64,000 nt of DNA from JABSSA01 sp039984715 (GTDB lineage: Bacteria > Pseudomonadota > Alphaproteobacteria > Rhodobacterales > Rhodobacteraceae): assembly GCA_039984715.1 (NCBI GenBank), contig JBDWUA010000008.1:186001-250000 (forward strand), in the 5' to 3' direction. Shown in pieces: positions 16,962 through 24,845 of this stretch; position 1 is the stretch's first letter, and the number at the start of each line of letters is the position of its first letter. The notes under the pieces are model-generated. The model saw nothing but the letters and a program-made list of their open reading frames with translations. It made no database searches and had not been told where the DNA came from. Both the position numbers and the translations under genes were made by a program.

Positions 16962-17093
16962 TGTTCACAATCCTTGATGGGTTCCGTCACAAACATTCGT
17001 TTTCCAAATGTCTCACAACCAGTCATATACATCAAGTAACACGATGAAAAACAATCGACCCATCACGAAACATAAACTCCGAGAGGCCCTCAA

Positions 17094-17309
17094 ATGGCAA
17101 TTCTAGACATCTTTTCCCGCTCGGTTCCGCTCCGTTCGCAAAGCAGATCCTTACGGTCCCCGCTGCAATATCTGGAAATCTGGCGAACACGCCGCGCTCT
17201 GGCTGCATTGGATGCCGACGCACTGTGCGATATCGGTGTCAGCGCAAAAGCGGCTACTGAAGAAGCGGCAAAGCCCATTTGGGACGTCCCTCAGACGTGG
17301 CGCAACTGA
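17094..17309 (+). CDS. DUF1127 (YjiS-like) small basic protein
   Basis: A 71-residue Arg-rich protein. The central segment LEIWRTRRALAALDADALCDIGVS is split by the family's usual break between a basic helix and the L-x-D-(I/L)-G motif of DUF1127. Small DUF1127 proteins in Rhodobacteraceae are stress-induced, and some bind RNA and influence RNA turnover; that function is family knowledge, not shown here. It is divergent from a LysR gene. A hairpin follows at 17348-17372. The CCUCCUCCC-containing small RNAs found behind some Rhodobacter DUF1127 genes are not visible here. Confidence 0.85.
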   Translation: MAILDIFSRSVPLRSQSRSLRSPLQYLEIWRTRRALAALDADALCDIGVSAKAATEEAAKPIWDVPQTWRN

Positions 17310-17347
17310 CACTAAGCACAATTTATAACTAAAAGTGTCGGAATTAG

Positions 17348-17372
17348 GGGGCAGATCATGCAGATTTGCCCC
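17348..17372 (+). terminator. Hairpin after the DUF1127 gene
   Basis: A ten-base stem with one G-U pair: arms GGGGCAGATC and GATTTGCCCC with a 5-base loop. It lies 38 bases after the DUF1127 stop and before the Bax-inhibitor gene. The T tract is weak (GATTTCACTT), so termination or mRNA 3'-end protection are both possible. Confidence 0.55.
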
Positions 17373-17482
17373 GATTTCACTTGAAAAAATGACCGCTAGC
17401 GCCAATATTCCATACAGCGCGGGCGTCAATCCGCGGGTGGGGAGAACCCAAAAAGGACACACATCTCGATTCGGAGGTCTTA

Positions 17483-18262
17483 ATGGCTGAATTGAATACG
17501 ATTAGATCTGGCGTCGGCGCACGCGCGGCACAGATTGACGAGGGACTTCGCTCCCATATGAATAAAGTCTACGGCACTATGTCCGTGGGCATGGTAATTA
17601 CTGCCTTGGCGGCATGGGCTTTGGCGGGTCTCGCGATCACGACTGATCCTGCACAGGCTGTTGGTCAACTTGGCAATGGCAAAATGCTGACTGGCATTGG
17701 TGCGGCCGTTTACACGTCGCCCCTGCGTTGGGTGATTATGTTTGCGCCTTTGGCATTCATTTTGTTTGGATGGGGCTCCGTCCTAAAGCGTGCAAACGCA
17801 GGAACAGTTCAAGTAGCCTTTTACGCATTTGCTGCGTTGATCGGCATCTCGATGAGCTGGATTTTCATCACCTTCACATCGTTCTCGATTGTGCAGACAT
17901 TCCTTGTAACAGCAATCTCGTTCGCAGGTTTGAGCCTGTGGGGATACACAACCAAGCGTGACATCTCCGGATGGGGATCATTCCTTATCATGGGCGTGAT
18001 CGGCATTATCGTGGCATCCATCGTCAACATCTTCCTTGGCTCTCCTGCCGTGATGTTTGCGATTTCGATTATTGGTCTTTTGATCTTTGCCGGTTTGACC
18101 GCGTATGACACGCAGAACATCAAGAACATGTATGTCGCACACGCGCATGCAGGTGATCAGGACTGGTTGGACAAGTCAGCGATACATGGTGCGATGAACC
18201 TGTATTTGGACTTTATCAACATGTTCCAGTTCTTGCTGATGTTTATGGGCTCGCAAGAATAA
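17483..18262 (+). CDS. Bax inhibitor-1/YccA family membrane protein
   Basis: A 259-residue inner-membrane protein with seven predicted helices after a 30-residue polar N terminus. The family signature is in the last third: LLIFAGLTAYDTQNIKNMY, with the conserved Asp, followed by a helix ending in LYLDFINMFQFLLMFMG. BI-1/YbhL proteins act as pH-sensitive cation (Ca2+) leak channels or interact with the FtsH-YccA quality-control system. The ribosome site GGAGG is eight bases before the ATG. The gene is monocistronic, with a hairpin before it and a strong terminator after it. Confidence 0.93.
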   Translation: MAELNTIRSGVGARAAQIDEGLRSHMNKVYGTMSVGMVITALAAWALAGLAITTDPAQAVGQLGNGKMLTGIGAAVYTSPLRWVIMFAPLAFILFGWGSVLKRANAGTVQVAFYAFAALIGISMSWIFITFTSFSIVQTFLVTAISFAGLSLWGYTTKRDISGWGSFLIMGVIGIIVASIVNIFLGSPAVMFAISIIGLLIFAGLTAYDTQNIKNMYVAHAHAGDQDWLDKSAIHGAMNLYLDFINMFQFLLMFMGSQE

Positions 18263-18285
18263 CTGACAGATATTCGACAGTATTG

Positions 18286-18316
18286 AAAAGGCCGGGCTTA
18301 AGTGTCCGGCCTTTTT
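18286..18316 (+). terminator. Rho-independent terminator of the Bax inhibitor gene
   Basis: Stem AAAGGCCGG / CCGGCCTTT with a short loop, followed by T residues on the plus strand (CCTTTTTCG). The A run on the other side means it may also serve the convergent acetyltransferase gene ending at 18319. Confidence 0.85.
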
Positions 18317-18318
18317 CG

Positions 18319-18822
18319 TTACAAGTCCCTGCGCATTTCGAGGGCGGGAAAGACGACGCCCGGCCCCATTGGCACATCAATCGGGCCAAGCGTCTCAAAA
18401 CCCCTTGCTGCATAGAATGGGACAGCGGTTCGGGTCGACATGCAATGCAACCACGTCGCGCCGAACACAGACGCCGTTTCAATACAGTGATCCATCAAAG
18501 CGCCCGCAACACCGCGTCTAAGGGCGCTTATGTCTGTCACGAAATGGCGTATATTCGCACGCCCTTCCTGCCGTTCGCGCAGGCGACCCGGTATATCCGC
18601 CGTCCATCCCCCAGCCCCAAGCAGAAGCCCCTGATCATCTTCGGCGACAAAATAGGTGCACGACATGATCAGTTTGGGCTGAGCTTTCGTCATAAGGGGT
18701 AAAGCGGTCACCAATACGGATGGAGGGTAATCCGCCTTTAGAAGGCGCGGATATGACCGCTGTAACATCTGATCTATGGCGCCAATATCGGACATCACGG
18801 CCGGCCGAATTCGGAATGTCAT
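18319..18822 (-). CDS. GNAT-family N-acetyltransferase
   Basis: A 167-residue protein with the GNAT fold. It begins with a strand-helix (FRIRPAVMSDIGAIDQML). The acetyl-CoA loop region is near ALRRGVAGALMDHCIETASV, where RRGVAGAL corresponds to the Q/RxxGxG/A pyrophosphate loop. YAARGFETLGP near the end is the usual C-terminal motif. The substrate is unknown. Its start overlaps the end of the upstream kinase-like gene by four bases, so the two are translationally coupled. Confidence 0.88.
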   Translation of the reverse strand: MTFRIRPAVMSDIGAIDQMLQRSYPRLLKADYPPSVLVTALPLMTKAQPKLIMSCTYFVAEDDQGLLLGAGGWTADIPGRLRERQEGRANIRHFVTDISALRRGVAGALMDHCIETASVFGATWLHCMSTRTAVPFYAARGFETLGPIDVPMGPGVVFPALEMRRDL

Positions 18823-19343
18823 GCCATATCTACCTGAACGGTTTCTAAGAACCGTTTGACCGCACGCGGAGATTCCAGCCGAAACACATGCAAATGCGGA
18901 TGTCTCTTGATCAATTCATGCAGTCGGGTTTTGTGACTGTGTCGCGTATTCCAAATCCAGCGATAAAAGGGCAAGGTTTCGCTGTGAACGCGCTCTGTAC
19001 AGCCATCAGCCATGTCAGGGCGTTGTTGACCCCAATATCGGAAAAGACGCTTGGTAACGCGCCACATGCGCAAGCCAACTGGAAGATCGATCCAGATCAA
19101 CGTGTCGGCCCGTGTGGCCCGATGATCATAGGTCTTTGAAAAACCGCCTTCGAAAATCCAAGCTTCGCCGTTTTCAACGGCCAGCGCCATCGGCAACCGA
19201 TCTTCGGTTGCGCGGGCTTGCCACCCTGACATCCAATGGATGCGGTCCATGTGATGCACTGGCAATCCAGTAAGGTCACCCAAAGCTTGCGCAAGTGTGC
19301 TTTTCCCGGATCCCGATCCGCCGACAATCATAACACGCTTCAT
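18819..19343 (-). CDS. P-loop ATPase/kinase of the adenylate-kinase-like (FlaR-type) group
   Basis: A 174-residue cytoplasmic nucleotide-binding protein. The P-loop GGSGSGKSTLAQAL is near residue 6, and LPVHHMDRIHWMSGW follows. The pattern, including IFEGGFSKTYDHRATRADTLIWIDLP, matches the small adenylate-kinase-like proteins often annotated as DNA topology modulation protein FlaR. The true substrate is unknown. The start is set at ATG 19343, which has GGAGG upstream; a longer frame to 19367 has no such site. It is coupled to the acetyltransferase downstream. Confidence 0.85.
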   Translation of the reverse strand: MKRVMIVGGSGSGKSTLAQALGDLTGLPVHHMDRIHWMSGWQARATEDRLPMALAVENGEAWIFEGGFSKTYDHRATRADTLIWIDLPVGLRMWRVTKRLFRYWGQQRPDMADGCTERVHSETLPFYRWIWNTRHSHKTRLHELIKRHPHLHVFRLESPRAVKRFLETVQVDMA

Positions 19344-19369
19344 GGATTGGCCTCCGGTCTGTGACACCC

Positions 19370-19801
19370 TTAAACCGAGTGATCAACATGGGGACGTGCC
19401 CCCAAATCTTCAAAAAACCGCAACAAGTATCCGTCAGGGTCAGCGACGACAAATTGTCTGTTCCCGACCTCTTCTTTGCCCTTGCGATACCATCGGTCCT
19501 CTAAGGGTAGATACGGCGCCACACCAGCGGTTGCACAGTTGTTTGCCAACAGGGCCACATCTTTCACCAGAATTTGCAGGTTCACGCCGCGACCTAAGGG
19601 ATGTTCCTTGGACAAGTGATCATCAAAGTCGCGCCCAAGACCGATCTGATCCAGCATCAGCTCTGCGCCATCGCGTTCAAGGTAACAAAACCCCTCTGCT
19701 GGCCGCGCATAGCGCACACAGAACCCGAGGACATCGCAATAGAATGCTTGTGATAAAGCGCAATCACGCACAGAAAATTCCGGCACCAGAACATTCGCCA
19801 T
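19370..19801 (-). CDS. VOC-family (glyoxalase/bleomycin-resistance-like) protein
   Basis: A 143-residue protein with two beta-alpha-beta-beta-beta units of the vicinal-oxygen-chelate fold. It has LVPEFSVRDCALSQAFYCDVLGF at the start, LERDGAELMLDQ in the first unit, and FVVADPDGYLLRFFEDLG at the end of the second. The last is the family's metal-ligand Glu strand. The substrate is unknown; bleomycin-resistance homologues bind drugs without metal. AGGAGG lies upstream of the ATG. The gene lies between the rpmG terminator and the kinase-like gene on the same strand. Confidence 0.88.
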   Translation of the reverse strand: MANVLVPEFSVRDCALSQAFYCDVLGFCVRYARPAEGFCYLERDGAELMLDQIGLGRDFDDHLSKEHPLGRGVNLQILVKDVALLANNCATAGVAPYLPLEDRWYRKGKEEVGNRQFVVADPDGYLLRFFEDLGARPHVDHSV

Positions 19802-19825
19802 ATCAGCTGTCTCCTCCTGAAACGA

Positions 19826-19862
19826 AAAAGGGCCGCAACCTTTCGGCGCGACCCTTTGGAAC
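19826..19862 (-). terminator. Rho-independent terminator of rpmG
   Basis: On the minus strand the stem pairs AAAGGG and CGC with GCG and CCCTTT, with one G-U step between, and is followed by a T run (CCCTTTTTCG). It lies directly after rpmG and before the VOC gene start. Confidence 0.8.
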
Positions 19863-19878
19863 GGTATGAAAACAAGAC

Positions 19879-20046
19879 TTACTTGATCTTGCCTTCTTTG
19901 TATTCCACGTGCTTGCGCGCAACTGGATCATATTTCCGCACGACCATTTTTTCGGTCATGGTGCGTGCATTTTTCTTGGTCACATAAAAGTGGCCTGTGT
20001 CTGCTGTCGAATTCAGACGGATTTTGATCGTTGTTGGCTTCGCCAT
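19879..20046 (-). CDS. rpmG: 50S ribosomal protein L33
   Basis: A 55-residue basic protein, MAKPTTIKIRLNSTADTG at its start and YKEGKIK at its end. It is a normal-length L33 of the alphaproteobacterial type. The two CxxC zinc motifs are absent, so this is the zinc-independent (C-minus) form. The start is ATG 20046 with GGAG upstream; the longer frame to 20127 is not conserved in character. It is a single-gene transcript with its own terminator at 19826-19862. Confidence 0.97.
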   Translation of the reverse strand: MAKPTTIKIRLNSTADTGHFYVTKKNARTMTEKMVVRKYDPVARKHVEYKEGKIK

Positions 20047-20217
20047 GATATATCTCCTCGGGGCAAGCGGCGCTCCGCATGCAAAAACTTGAAGTTCGGC
20101 TTTTATCCACCCTGCAACCGGAGTCAACTGGTAATATGCAAATGACCCGCAAGGATATTGCGATCTTGTGAAAAAAATCGGTATGTTGCTTGCACAATTT
20201 CAAATGGGATAAATTAA

Positions 20218-20574
20218 ATGAACAATTTTTCACGTTGTGTCGCCGTTGGTGTCGCCTTGGCCTTTGCTGTTCCGGCCCATGCCGAAGGTTTTAAACGCAT
20301 CACGTCAGAGGCTGAATTTCTTCAAAAAGCTGCAGGCAAAAAACTTTGGCTGGATGGAGATCATGTCACCGCGCGCAAAAACGGCCAGCTTGTCGGCAAG
20401 TTTGGGGGCGAACGATTGAAAGGTGTTTGGGCGTGGCGCGGTCAGTTTTGGTGCCGAACAATTACCACACACACTAAGAACACTGATTGTCAGGTTTGGG
20501 AAATCAACGGAAAAACCTTTCGGATCACACGCCAAAAGGGCAAGGGTCGATCTTTGGAATACACAACCAAGTAA
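20218..20574 (+). CDS. Small exported protein of unknown function
   Basis: A 118-residue protein with a clear Sec signal peptide (basic start, hydrophobic VAVGVALAFAVPAHA, cleavage after AHA near residue 22). The mature part is basic and contains ITSEAEFLQKAAGKKLW, GVWAWRGQFWCRTI and DCQVWEINGKTF, with two Cys that could form a disulfide. Small secreted proteins of this type recur in Rhodobacteraceae, but I know no function. Its TAA stop touches the 3' end of the convergent rnpB gene, so the two transcripts end back to back. Confidence 0.78.
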   Translation: MNNFSRCVAVGVALAFAVPAHAEGFKRITSEAEFLQKAAGKKLWLDGDHVTARKNGQLVGKFGGERLKGVWAWRGQFWCRTITTHTKNTDCQVWEINGKTFRITRQKGKGRSLEYTTK

Positions 20575-20953
20575 ACGCGCGGAGAATCTGTAAGCCGGAT
20601 TCTGTTCCAGGGTTGCCCCCTTCGATGATCATTCCTCTTGGCGCCGCGTTGCCACGATGCCTCTAGCTGCCGACCCGGATCTGCTGGGGCAAAAGCAACC
20701 CCGCCACTTGCGCGGCACGCGATCCCTATTTGGCATTGCTCCCGGTGGGGCTTGCCTTGCCGTCCCGGTTGCCCGGTCCGCGGTGGGCTCTTACCCCACC
20801 GTTTCACCCTGACCTTTGCGAACAAAGGCGGTTTGTTTTCTGTGGCGCTCTCCGTCGGGTTGCCCCGCCCGGGCGTTACCCGGCACCGTTGCTTTTTGGA
20901 GTCCGGACTTTCCTCGAGAGTTGCCCCCCGCGATCATCCGATCCTCCGCGCGT
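20575..20953 (-). ncRNA. rnpB: RNase P RNA (class A)
   Basis: The catalytic RNA of RNase P, which removes 5' leaders from tRNA precursors. On the minus strand the universal block GAGGAAAGTCCGGACTCC is at 20897-20914, and the near-3' block ACAGAATCCGGCTTACAG is at about 20590-20607. The ends are set by the P1 helix: a 5' CGCGCGGAG pairs with a 3' CTCCGCGCG. The length of about 379 nt fits class A RNAs. The 3' end abuts the stop codon of the plus-strand gene ending at 20574. The promoter must lie in or near the 3' end of the amidase gene ending at 20993. Reading frames inside this stretch are not genes. Confidence 0.95.
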
Positions 20954-20992
20954 CGCGTTCTTTAGTGCGGGTTTCAGGCCCGCGTCAATGGG

Positions 20993-21658
20993 TTAGGTCC
21001 AAAGAGCCGCGTGTCCGATTGGGGTAAAGTCCTCGGGGGATAATGGTCCGCTGGCATTTGGCCGGTACCGCAGCCGTACAGCAGCCAAAAGCGTTTCATC
21101 ATCCACATCCGCTGTGTATCCCGCGTGTTGTGCAACCTTTCGAAAGGTACTTGTATCCGGATCGCCCGGGCCAATGTCCGATCCACGACGCCCGGCAAGA
21201 CCCGCGCGTTCAAGGCGATCCCAATCAAACAGTGGGCCGGGATCAATCTTGCGCCCCGGTGCCATGTCCGAATGACCAATCACATGTGCCGGGGGAATAC
21301 TCCAACGATTCAAGATGTCCGCCAACAAGGTTTCAAGGACACTCATCTGCGCCTCTTCAAACGGCGTCTGGCCATCATTGTCCAACTCGATCCCAATGGA
21401 ACGGGAATTCATATCAGGCAAGCTGAGCCATTCGCCCTCACCCGCATGCCAAGCGCGGTCTATCTCGGGCACCAATTGCCAAAGCTTGCCCGTCTTACAG
21501 ATCAAATAATGTGCCGAAACTTCGCGTTCAGGCGAACACAGAATGCGCAAAGCGTCTTCGGCCAGCGCCATAGCCGTGTAATGCAGAACAACAAATTCTG
21601 GCTTTAGTCCGTCGCGCCGTGGTCCACAATTAGGTGACAGGTGAACGTTCGGGCTCAC
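20993..21658 (-). CDS. N-acetylmuramoyl-L-alanine amidase (AmpD/AmiD type)
   Basis: A 221-residue zinc amidase (amidase_2/PGRP fold) that cleaves the bond between N-acetylmuramic acid and the peptide. Zinc and catalytic motifs are VVLHYTAM (His near residue 26), AWHAGEGEW, SIGIELDNDG, and GHSDMAPGRKIDPGPLFDW. There is no signal peptide, which suggests a cytosolic AmpD-like role in muropeptide recycling, although the extra C-terminal part is more AmiD-like. The start is GTG 21658, immediately after the TAA of the upstream lipoprotein gene (TAA-GTG), so translation is coupled. Confidence 0.88.
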   Translation of the reverse strand: MSPNVHLSPNCGPRRDGLKPEFVVLHYTAMALAEDALRILCSPEREVSAHYLICKTGKLWQLVPEIDRAWHAGEGEWLSLPDMNSRSIGIELDNDGQTPFEEAQMSVLETLLADILNRWSIPPAHVIGHSDMAPGRKIDPGPLFDWDRLERAGLAGRRGSDIGPGDPDTSTFRKVAQHAGYTADVDDETLLAAVRLRYRPNASGPLSPEDFTPIGHAALWT

Positions 21659-22471
21659 TTAGCCGCCAACGCGCCGGAACGCAGCAGGATCCCAACCGCA
21701 CGCATATCCATCACCATCCGGGTCCAGCCCTTTGCGATCGCGTCTTGGTCCACCTGAGGACAGAAAGTCGGCCTGTGCATCATCGTTGGATGCATAGGCG
21801 GCACAATTGCGTTGGAACTTTGCCGCACTGCTTAACGACACCCGCCGGTGTACGCGCGTCCCCAGAGGATGCGACGTCGCCAGCGCGTATTCAACGATAT
21901 TAGGTTGGCTCCCGCCACTGCGTGTTGGCAAAGCCGTGGGTTGCACCACTTCGCGCTGAGCCCGGTTTGCAGCGATACGCGCCGCGTCCGCTTCGATTGA
22001 CCGTTGGGACGACACCGAACCAAAGTCCTGCTCAGACGAAATTCCAGGATTGCTTACAATCACAGGTGCCGCATTGCTTGGGCTGGCATTTACAATGCTC
22101 TGGCCTGAATTGGCGGCCCGTGCACGCGCATCAGCGTCCGCTTCGATTTGCGCCAGTTCAGGGTCGCGTCCGCTGACGCCAACTGAACGAGGTATTGGTT
22201 GCGCCGAAACCTGTGTGGTCGGACCGGCAACGCCAGCAACCCCGGCGATAGGCGGGCGGCTGGCTGTGGTCTGACCTGCCAAGGCTGATTCACGCGCCAA
22301 TGCGGCTTCTCGCGCTCGAGCTTCGGCCAACGAATTGTTAAACCCAACACCTCGCCCTGTGTCTGGAATAGTACCGTTGAAGCCCCCGCTGTCAGGAACA
22401 GACGGCTGGCACGCCGCCAATCCGACAATGCCGCAACAAATTAGAACACTAAGCTTCCACATCAGCCTCAC
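21659..22471 (-). CDS. Lipoprotein with C-terminal excalibur calcium-binding motif
   Basis: A 270-residue envelope lipoprotein. The lipobox is GLAAC (Cys near residue 21). A long Ala/Ser/Arg-rich, probably disordered middle follows (residues 22-220). The end has an excalibur-type motif: FQRNCAAYASNDDAQADFL and LDPDGDGYACGWDP, with the DxDGDGxxC Ca2+ loop. It is directly coupled to the peptidoglycan amidase gene downstream, suggesting a joint role in the cell wall. Excalibur domains elsewhere occur with surface or nuclease modules. The function of this protein is unknown. Confidence 0.82.
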   Translation of the reverse strand: MRLMWKLSVLICCGIVGLAACQPSVPDSGGFNGTIPDTGRGVGFNNSLAEARAREAALARESALAGQTTASRPPIAGVAGVAGPTTQVSAQPIPRSVGVSGRDPELAQIEADADARARAANSGQSIVNASPSNAAPVIVSNPGISSEQDFGSVSSQRSIEADAARIAANRAQREVVQPTALPTRSGGSQPNIVEYALATSHPLGTRVHRRVSLSSAAKFQRNCAAYASNDDAQADFLSSGGPRRDRKGLDPDGDGYACGWDPAAFRRVGG

Positions 22472-22508
22472 CCAAATTTAGTCGGGTTTCATCCCGCTTT
22501 ACGATGGA

Positions 22509-23993
22509 TTACCACCAATTCGCGGGTTTTTCCACAAACCCGGCTGCATTCTCCAAACCATAGGCAATGTTCAGCAAGTCGCCTTCTTCCCATGGGCGGC
22601 CAATCAATTGCAGACCCAGTGGCAAACCTTGTTTGTCCAGCCCAGCAGGCACGGCGATACCGGGCAATCCGGCCATGTTCACAGTCACTGTGAAAATATC
22701 GTTCAGATACATCTGAACAGGGTCATCAGACCCTTCGCCTAATCCAAAGGCCGCAGATGGTGTGGCAGGCGTCAGGATCGCATCAATCCCTTGCTCAAAC
22801 ACATCGTCAAAGTCTTTCTTGATCAACGCGCGAACGCGGCGAGCACGGTTGTAATAGGCATCATAGAAACCAGCGCTCAGAACATAAGTTCCGATCATGA
22901 CACGTCGCTGGACTTCTGGACCAAAACCTTCGGCGCGGGTCTTTTCGTACATTTCGGTGATGCCATCACCTTGTTCCAAGCTGGCCCGGTGGCCAAAGCG
23001 TACCCCGTCATATCGTGCAAGGTTCGATGACGCTTCTGCTGGGGCAATCACATAATAAGCTGGCAAAGCGTATTTTGTGTGCGGCAACGAAATGTCGACC
23101 ATTTCGGCACCAGCGGCTTCCAGCATTTTGCGCCCGTCGGCCCAAAGCGCTTCGATTTCGTCCGGCATGCCATCCATACGGTATTCGCGTGGAATTCCAA
23201 TTTTCTTGCCTTTGACATCGCCAGTAAGCATGGCTTCGAAATTCGGGACAGGGAAATCTGCGCTGGTTGAATCCTTTGGATCATGGCTGCACATCGTTTC
23301 CAGCATAATCGCAGCGTCGCGCACGGATTTCGTCATCGGCCCCGCCTGATCCAGCGACGAGGCAAACGCCACAACACCCCAACGAGAACAGCGTCCATAG
23401 GTTGGCTTAATACCAGTAATTCCCACAAAAGCCGCAGGCTGACGGATCGATCCGCCCGTATCCGTTCCGGTCGCGGCCAGACATAAATCAGCCGCCACAG
23501 CAGACGCAGACCCACCTGATGATCCACCCGGTGTCAGGGCCGTGTCGTCATTACCGCGCCGCCATGGATTAACCACGTCGCCATAGCAGGACGTCTCGTT
23601 AGACGACCCCATCGCGAATTCGTCCATGTTGAGCTTGCCCAACATCACAGCACCTGCATCAAACAAGTTTTGGGACACAGTGGATTCGTATTCTGGTTTG
23701 AAACCTTTCAGGATGTTTGACGCCGCCTGCGACGGAACACCCTTGGTACAGAACAAATCTTTGATGCCCAATGGCAGGCCGCACATGTCAGGCGCGTCAC
23801 CTTTTTGGATACGAGCATCCGCCGCCTTGGCCTGAGCAATCGCAATTTCTGGCGTTTTGTGCACAAATGCGTTCAACGCGTCGGCACCTTCGATGGCTTG
23901 CAAACACGCCTCGGTCAGCTCAACGCTTGTGACATCCCCGGCCCGCAACGCGTCACGCGCCTGTGCCAGTCCAAACTTGTTTAGTTCGCTCAT
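22509..23993 (-). CDS. gatA: Asp-tRNA(Asn)/Glu-tRNA(Gln) amidotransferase subunit A
   Basis: A 494-residue amidase-signature protein that releases ammonia from Gln for the GatCAB transamidation of Glu-tRNA(Gln) and Asp-tRNA(Asn). The catalytic Lys-Ser-Ser elements are visible: LGIKDLFCTKG, the Gly/Ser-rich LTPGGSSGGSASAVAADL, and TGTDTGGSIRQPAAF. The length is standard. The start ATG overlaps the stop of gatC by one base (TAATG). gatB is not in the window, as is common in alphaproteobacteria. Confidence 0.97.
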   Translation of the reverse strand: MSELNKFGLAQARDALRAGDVTSVELTEACLQAIEGADALNAFVHKTPEIAIAQAKAADARIQKGDAPDMCGLPLGIKDLFCTKGVPSQAASNILKGFKPEYESTVSQNLFDAGAVMLGKLNMDEFAMGSSNETSCYGDVVNPWRRGNDDTALTPGGSSGGSASAVAADLCLAATGTDTGGSIRQPAAFVGITGIKPTYGRCSRWGVVAFASSLDQAGPMTKSVRDAAIMLETMCSHDPKDSTSADFPVPNFEAMLTGDVKGKKIGIPREYRMDGMPDEIEALWADGRKMLEAAGAEMVDISLPHTKYALPAYYVIAPAEASSNLARYDGVRFGHRASLEQGDGITEMYEKTRAEGFGPEVQRRVMIGTYVLSAGFYDAYYNRARRVRALIKKDFDDVFEQGIDAILTPATPSAAFGLGEGSDDPVQMYLNDIFTVTVNMAGLPGIAVPAGLDKQGLPLGLQLIGRPWEEGDLLNIAYGLENAAGFVEKPANWW

Positions 23994-24280
23994 TATTCCA
24001 CCACCTTCGGAACTGCGAAAAATCCTTCACGGGTTTCAGGCGCGTTCTTGATAACTTTTTCCGCCTGATTACCGTCTGTCACAACATCTTCGCGACGTTT
24101 CAAACGCTGCGGCGTGACCGAAGTCATGGGTTCGACACCCTCTACGTCCACTTCATTGAGCTGCTCAATGAAGCCAAGAATTTTGTTGAATTCATCCGCA
24201 AGCGCCGGAAGATCGGCTTCTTCAACCTTGATCCGGGCCAGCTTGGCCACGCGGGCTGCGGTATTGACGTCGATAGACAT
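23993..24280 (-). CDS. gatC: Asp-tRNA(Asn)/Glu-tRNA(Gln) amidotransferase subunit C
   Basis: A 95-residue subunit that wraps around the GatA-GatB interface. Motifs: MSIDVNTAARVAKLARI, LADEFNKILGFIEQLNEVD and VEPMTSV, with a conserved end FFAVPKVVE. The start is ATG 24280 with GGAG upstream; a longer frame to 24370 reads as unrelated sequence. It is the first gene of the gatC-gatA pair and is divergent from the VOC gene at 24394. Confidence 0.96.
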   Translation of the reverse strand: MSIDVNTAARVAKLARIKVEEADLPALADEFNKILGFIEQLNEVDVEGVEPMTSVTPQRLKRREDVVTDGNQAEKVIKNAPETREGFFAVPKVVE

Positions 24281-24393
24281 AAGGGGTCTCCGTGACAGGC
24301 TTTCGCTGGCTTTAGCGCTCTGTGCGTCCGGCTTCAAGGTGGGGCTTGCCGTTGGTTGCGATTGCTCCATGATATAACGCGAGGGGGACAGTC

Positions 24394-24801
24394 ATGAAAC
24401 TTACATTGCATCACGTCAATTTAGCCACGGAAAACGTTGAACGCATGGACGATTTCTATCGTCAGGTTCTGGGTCTAAACCGTGAAACCCAAGGGCTACC
24501 CAAACTTGAGAAAAACAAAGGGTATGCAGGTGATGTCGCCTTTGTGACAGATGGTGCGGTTCAGATGCATCTGGCTCAAAAGGATGTGCTTGCCGGAATT
24601 CGCGCCGGTCAAACCGTGAACCCCGTCAGCCACGGCCACATAGCCTATCGCACGGATGATCTGACATCCTTTATTGCGCATCTAGAAGAACAAGGCGTGC
24701 CCTATGCCGAATGGGGCAATCAGGCAGTCGCAGGATGGCGTCAGATTTTCTTTTACGACCCCGATGGAAACGTCATCGAAGTTCATCAAGTCGAAAGCTA
24801 A
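24394..24801 (+). CDS. VOC-family metalloprotein (glyoxalase-like)
   Basis: A 135-residue vicinal-oxygen-chelate protein. The candidate metal residues are in LTLHHVNLATENVERM (first strand), VQMHLAQKD, the HGHIAYRTDDL strand, and FFYDPDGNVIEVHQV at the end. The His-rich strands suggest that the metal site is intact, unlike the diverged VOC protein at 19370-19801. The reaction is unknown. GAGGG precedes the ATG. It is a single gene, divergent from gatC, ending at a bidirectional hairpin. Confidence 0.88.
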   Translation: MKLTLHHVNLATENVERMDDFYRQVLGLNRETQGLPKLEKNKGYAGDVAFVTDGAVQMHLAQKDVLAGIRAGQTVNPVSHGHIAYRTDDLTSFIAHLEEQGVPYAEWGNQAVAGWRQIFFYDPDGNVIEVHQVES

Positions 24802-24803
24802 AT

Positions 24804-24827
24804 CGCCGCCCTACTGAACGGGCGGCG
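24804..24827. terminator. Bidirectional hairpin between convergent genes
   Basis: Perfect 8-bp stem CGCCGCCC / GGGCGGCG with an 8-base loop. It lies between the stops of the VOC gene (24801) and the cysteine hydrolase (24846). The T tracts are short on both sides. Confidence 0.7.
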
Positions 24828-24845
24828 CAGTATTTCAAAGTCAAT

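Noticed and set aside
17310..17482. CcsR-type small RNAs behind the DUF1127 gene
   Set aside because: No CCTCCTCCC loops are present; only one hairpin at 17348-17372 is seen.
20577..21027. Several long reading frames on both strands inside the RNase P RNA region
   Set aside because: The stretch contains both conserved RNase P RNA blocks and a closing P1 helix; the frames are by-products of its GC-rich sequence.
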